This document shows positions 5,861-7,974 of a stretch of 7,974 nucleotides of DNA, one piece after another. The notes beneath the pieces are model-generated. The model saw only the letters and a list, made by a program, of their open reading frames with translations, had not been told where the DNA came from and did no database searches. The DNA is taken from assembly GCA_007123195.1 (NCBI GenBank), contig SKLO01000585.1, forward strand, positions 1-7,974, written 5' to 3'. Positions within the stretch are counted from its first letter, which is position 1, and every line of letters starts with the position of its first letter. Position numbers and translations under genes: made by a program. Source of the stretch: Verrucomicrobiales bacterium (GTDB lineage Bacteria > Verrucomicrobiota > Verrucomicrobiia > Verrucomicrobiales > SKLO01).

Positions 5861-6772
5861 ATGGCGACCGACCCAAGAGAGGTGCAGATTTATCTGCTGC
5901 CGAACCTGATGACCGCTGGCAACCTGTTCTGCGGGTTCCTGGCCGTGCTGCAGGTGTTCCAAGGCATGCTGGCGCCGGAGGGCGGCGTTGAACATTATTA
6001 TTATGCCATCGCCCTGATCCTCGGCGCCTGCATTTTCGATGCGCTCGATGGCCGGTTGGCCCGCATCGGCGGCAAGGAGTCGGCGTTCGGTCGCGAGTTC
6101 GACTCCCTGGCCGACATCATCTCGTTCGGCATCGCGCCGGCGCTGCTCGTCTACCAGATCGTGCTGGCGGATTTCCCCGACCGCATCGGTTACATGATCG
6201 CGTTCGTCTACCTGCTGTGCGGCGCGATGCGGCTGGCGCGTTTCAACTGCGTGGCGGCGGAGGACGACGGGGCGGTGCGCAAGGATTTCAGCGGCTTCCC
6301 GATCCCTGCCGCGGCCGGGGTCATCGCCTCGATCACACTGTTCCTGCTTTGGTGGCAGGGTGAGGAACGCATCATGGGACCGTGGCGCTATGCCCTGCCG
6401 CCGCTGATGCTGATGCTGGCTTACCTGATGTTCAGCCACATCCGCTACCCGAGTTTCAAGGCGATCAATTTGCGCACGCGCCGTTCCCCGGCGTATGTGT
6501 TCATCGCGATCGTCGCGCTGGTGGCCACGGTGTTGTTCTGGCAATGGATGCCGGCGGTGCTGTTCGTGAGCTACCTGTGCTACGGGCTGGTGCGGCCGTG
6601 GGTGTCGCGCCGCTGGCGGCGCGAGATCGAGCAGGAGACCGGGGAAAACGGCGATGACCCCGACGAGGATCTCGAGGACCTCGACGATCCCGTTGCGATG
6701 ACCGGGCACGACGGTGGCGTAGACGAAAAGGACGAAGGGGACGAGGCCGGCCGGGCACCGGTGGTTCGCTGA
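5861..6772 (+). CDS. pssA: CDP-diacylglycerol--serine O-phosphatidyltransferase (phosphatidylserine synthase)
   Basis: Membrane enzyme that transfers phosphatidate from CDP-diacylglycerol to serine, giving phosphatidylserine and CMP, the first step toward phosphatidylethanolamine. All eight residues of the CDP-alcohol phosphotransferase signature are present in the right spacing: Asp60, Asp63, Gly64, Ala67, Arg68, Gly77, Asp81, Asp85. LPNLMTAGNLFCGFLA (13-28) and SFGIAPALLVY (88-98) point to the serine-specific, Bacillus-type (type II) enzyme over phosphatidylglycerophosphate synthase. Hydrophobic segments lie at about 11-35, 46-60, 87-103, 110-125, 148-166, 178-194, 210-227 and 230-245. The C-terminus (about 256-298) is a hydrophilic tail packed with Asp and Glu, not part of the catalytic fold. 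The frame is open upstream, but similarity starts at the ATG at 5861; AGGGTGG (5845-5851) is a weak ribosome-binding site. A decarboxylase partner (psd) is not in the window. Confidence 0.93.
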   Translation: MATDPREVQIYLLPNLMTAGNLFCGFLAVLQVFQGMLAPEGGVEHYYYAIALILGACIFDALDGRLARIGGKESAFGREFDSLADIISFGIAPALLVYQIVLADFPDRIGYMIAFVYLLCGAMRLARFNCVAAEDDGAVRKDFSGFPIPAAAGVIASITLFLLWWQGEERIMGPWRYALPPLMLMLAYLMFSHIRYPSFKAINLRTRRSPAYVFIAIVALVATVLFWQWMPAVLFVSYLCYGLVRPWVSRRWRREIEQETGENGDDPDEDLEDLDDPVAMTGHDGGVDEKDEGDEAGRAPVVR

Positions 6773-6852
6773 CGGGGCGGGGGACTGGGCCAATGACAGG
6801 GTCGCCGGGCGGGGCGCGTTCAAAGGCGAACCACTGCCCCCGCACGAACCAC

Positions 6853-7974
6853 ATGACCAGCCCCCGTGAACCCGTTGTTGCCGTCGCTTTGCCTTGCCAC
6901 ACCCCGCCGCGGGCGCGGCGGCGATTGAAGCCTGACCAGAGTCGGCGCCGGTCCCCCTGGCGCGCCTTTCTCGCCGCCGCCCTGATTTTGTGCGGGTGGA
7001 TGCCGGTAGCCATGGCGGCCGATGCGGACAGCGATCCTGTGTTGCAGGCGGGCGCGGCCACCAGCAACATCACGCCGCCGCTGGGCGAGCGCATTGTCGG
7101 CGGGTTCTACCCCAATCCGGCGGAGCACGTGCACGACGAGCTTCATGCCCGCTGCCTGGTGCTCGACGACGGCGAGACCCGGCTGGCGCTGGTGGTGTGC
7201 GATCTGTTGGGGATCGGCACGCCGCTCAGCAGCCACATTCGCGAACTGGTGGAGCAGCAGACCGGCATCCCCGCCGGCCACGTGCTGCTGGCCGCGACCC
7301 ACACCCATTCGGCCACCAGTGTGCTGGGACCGAACCGTTACTCGCTGGAACATGAGCTGAGCGATTACCAGCGATTCGTCGCCCGCAGGGTGGCGGACGG
7401 CGTGCAGCGGGCGATCAACCAGTTGGAGCCGGCGCGCATTGCCTGGGGCGCGGCCGAGGAACCGCGGCACGTGTTCAACCGCCGCTGGCACATGAAGCCG
7501 GACACCGCCCCGCCGACGCCGTTCGGTCACACCGACCCGGTGGTGATGAACCCGGGCGGCCAGCGGGACAACCTCGACCGCCCGGCGGGCCCGGTGGATC
7601 CGGAGATTTCGTTCCTGTATGTGCAGGCGGTGGAGGACGATCGACCGCTGTCGCTGCTGGCCTGCTACTCGCTGCACTACGTGGGCGGCATTCCTGGCGA
7701 CACCATTTCGGCGGATTACTTCGCGGTGTTCGGCGCCGAGATGGAACGACGCCTGGGCGCGCGGGACCAGGCGCCGCCCTTCGTCGGCATCCTGACCAAT
7801 GGCGCCAGCGGCGACGTCAACAACATCGACTTCACCAGCGAGCGCCCGCGGCGCGAGCGCTACGAGCGCATGCGCGAGGTGGCGTCCGACGTCGCCGACC
7901 AGGTGGAGGCTCGCATCGGCGAGGGACTTGAGTTTCTTGATCATGTCAGGCTGGCGGCGGACTTCCGCGAGGTC
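6853..7974 (+). CDS. Neutral/alkaline ceramidase-like exported protein (3' partial)
   Basis: The frame runs open from the ATG at 6853 to the right edge (374 residues seen). An Arg-rich stretch (31-37), a hydrophobic core FLAAALILCGWMPVAMA and small residues near 55 form a signal peptide with likely signal peptidase I cleavage after AMA, so the protein is exported. The mature part fits the N-terminal domain of neutral/alkaline (non-lysosomal) ceramidases: TSNITPPLGERIVGGFYP (70-87), LLAATHTHS (145-153) with His150 and His152 as probable zinc ligands, SLHYVGG (273-279, His275 a further candidate) and ILTNGASGDVNN (313-324). Such enzymes hydrolyse N-acyl sphingosines, but many bacterial relatives have no proven substrate. 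The TTG at 6925 would give a 31-residue signal peptide of more usual length; neither start has a Shine-Dalgarno. It follows pssA by 80 bases on the same strand and may share its transcript. The C-terminal half lies off the edge. Confidence 0.85.
   Translation, partial: MTSPREPVVAVALPCHTPPRARRRLKPDQSRRRSPWRAFLAAALILCGWMPVAMAADADSDPVLQAGAATSNITPPLGERIVGGFYPNPAEHVHDELHARCLVLDDGETRLALVVCDLLGIGTPLSSHIRELVEQQTGIPAGHVLLAATHTHSATSVLGPNRYSLEHELSDYQRFVARRVADGVQRAINQLEPARIAWGAAEEPRHVFNRRWHMKPDTAPPTPFGHTDPVVMNPGGQRDNLDRPAGPVDPEISFLYVQAVEDDRPLSLLACYSLHYVGGIPGDTISADYFAVFGAEMERRLGARDQAPPFVGILTNGASGDVNNIDFTSERPRRERYERMREVASDVADQVEARIGEGLEFLDHVRLAADFREV

Noticed and set aside
5708..6823. Minus-strand open frame of 371 codons across pssA.
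   Set aside because: Antisense shadow of pssA, which has a complete catalytic signature on the plus strand.
3483..6828. The 13-base string GCGTTCAAAGGCG occurs twice, at 3483-3495 and 6816-6828, both between genes.
   Set aside because: The copies have opposite orientation relative to their downstream genes and no shared flanks. A repeat of this length can arise by chance in 8 kb of GC-rich DNA.
6820..7944. Minus-strand open frame of 374 codons at the right end.
   Set aside because: Antisense shadow of the plus-strand ceramidase-like gene, which has a signal peptide and family motifs and is open to the edge.
1..7974. CRISPR array, insertion sequence, prophage or attachment site.
   Set aside because: No spaced direct repeats, transposase, integrase, terminal inverted repeats or duplicated tRNA end could be seen.

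Overview
The window is high-GC bacterial chromosome with dense coding and no phage, IS or CRISPR sequence that I can see. The gene set suggests a member of the PVC group, most likely Verrucomicrobiota (Opitutales-like). The reasons are a rhodanese-like protein with an N-terminal CxxC helical domain beside an IscU/NifU-type scaffold and a long-form SufT, a MauE/DoxX membrane protein, a secreted ceramidase-like protein, and a scarcity of Shine-Dalgarno sequences. This placement rests on remembered family patterns and is tentative; a gammaproteobacterium cannot be excluded.

Layout: (1) 1-1802, plus strand: the C-terminal part of a superfamily 1 DNA2/NAM7-type helicase that ends in a nuclease-like domain; its Walker A region lies off the left edge. 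(2) 1849-5430, minus strand, read right to left: a CxxC/rhodanese-like protein, an IscU/NifU-type Fe-S scaffold, SufT, a tRNA-Pro(UGG), a MauE-type membrane protein and quinolinate synthase NadA. The helicase and nadA converge across 46 bases. (3) 5431-5860: a 430-base divergent intergenic region with an AT-richer patch that carries a 25-bp imperfect palindrome over a possible promoter. (4) 5861-6772, plus strand: phosphatidylserine synthase PssA. (5) 6853-7974, plus strand: an exported neutral/alkaline ceramidase-like protein, cut by the right edge. Its reading frame has no stop before the edge.

The minus-strand run has an iron-sulfur theme. The scaffold builds clusters, SufT helps mature or deliver them, the rhodanese-like protein is an unassigned partner that lacks the usual catalytic cysteine, and NadA is an oxygen-sensitive [4Fe-4S] enzyme, so an obvious client sits at the far end of the same run. 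The MauE protein has a Cys-Gly-Cys motif and may take part in thiol redox chemistry at the membrane. On the plus strand PssA makes phosphatidylserine, and the downstream ceramidase-like enzyme would act outside the cytoplasm; a shared lipid function is possible but not shown.

The most interesting signals are the Asp-for-Cys rhodanese fused to a CxxC domain, the IscU-type scaffold with an LPPxK motif next to SufT, mutually exclusive hairpins around the nadA ribosome-binding site, and the palindrome in the divergent region. I did not find a clear-cut, entirely new system.
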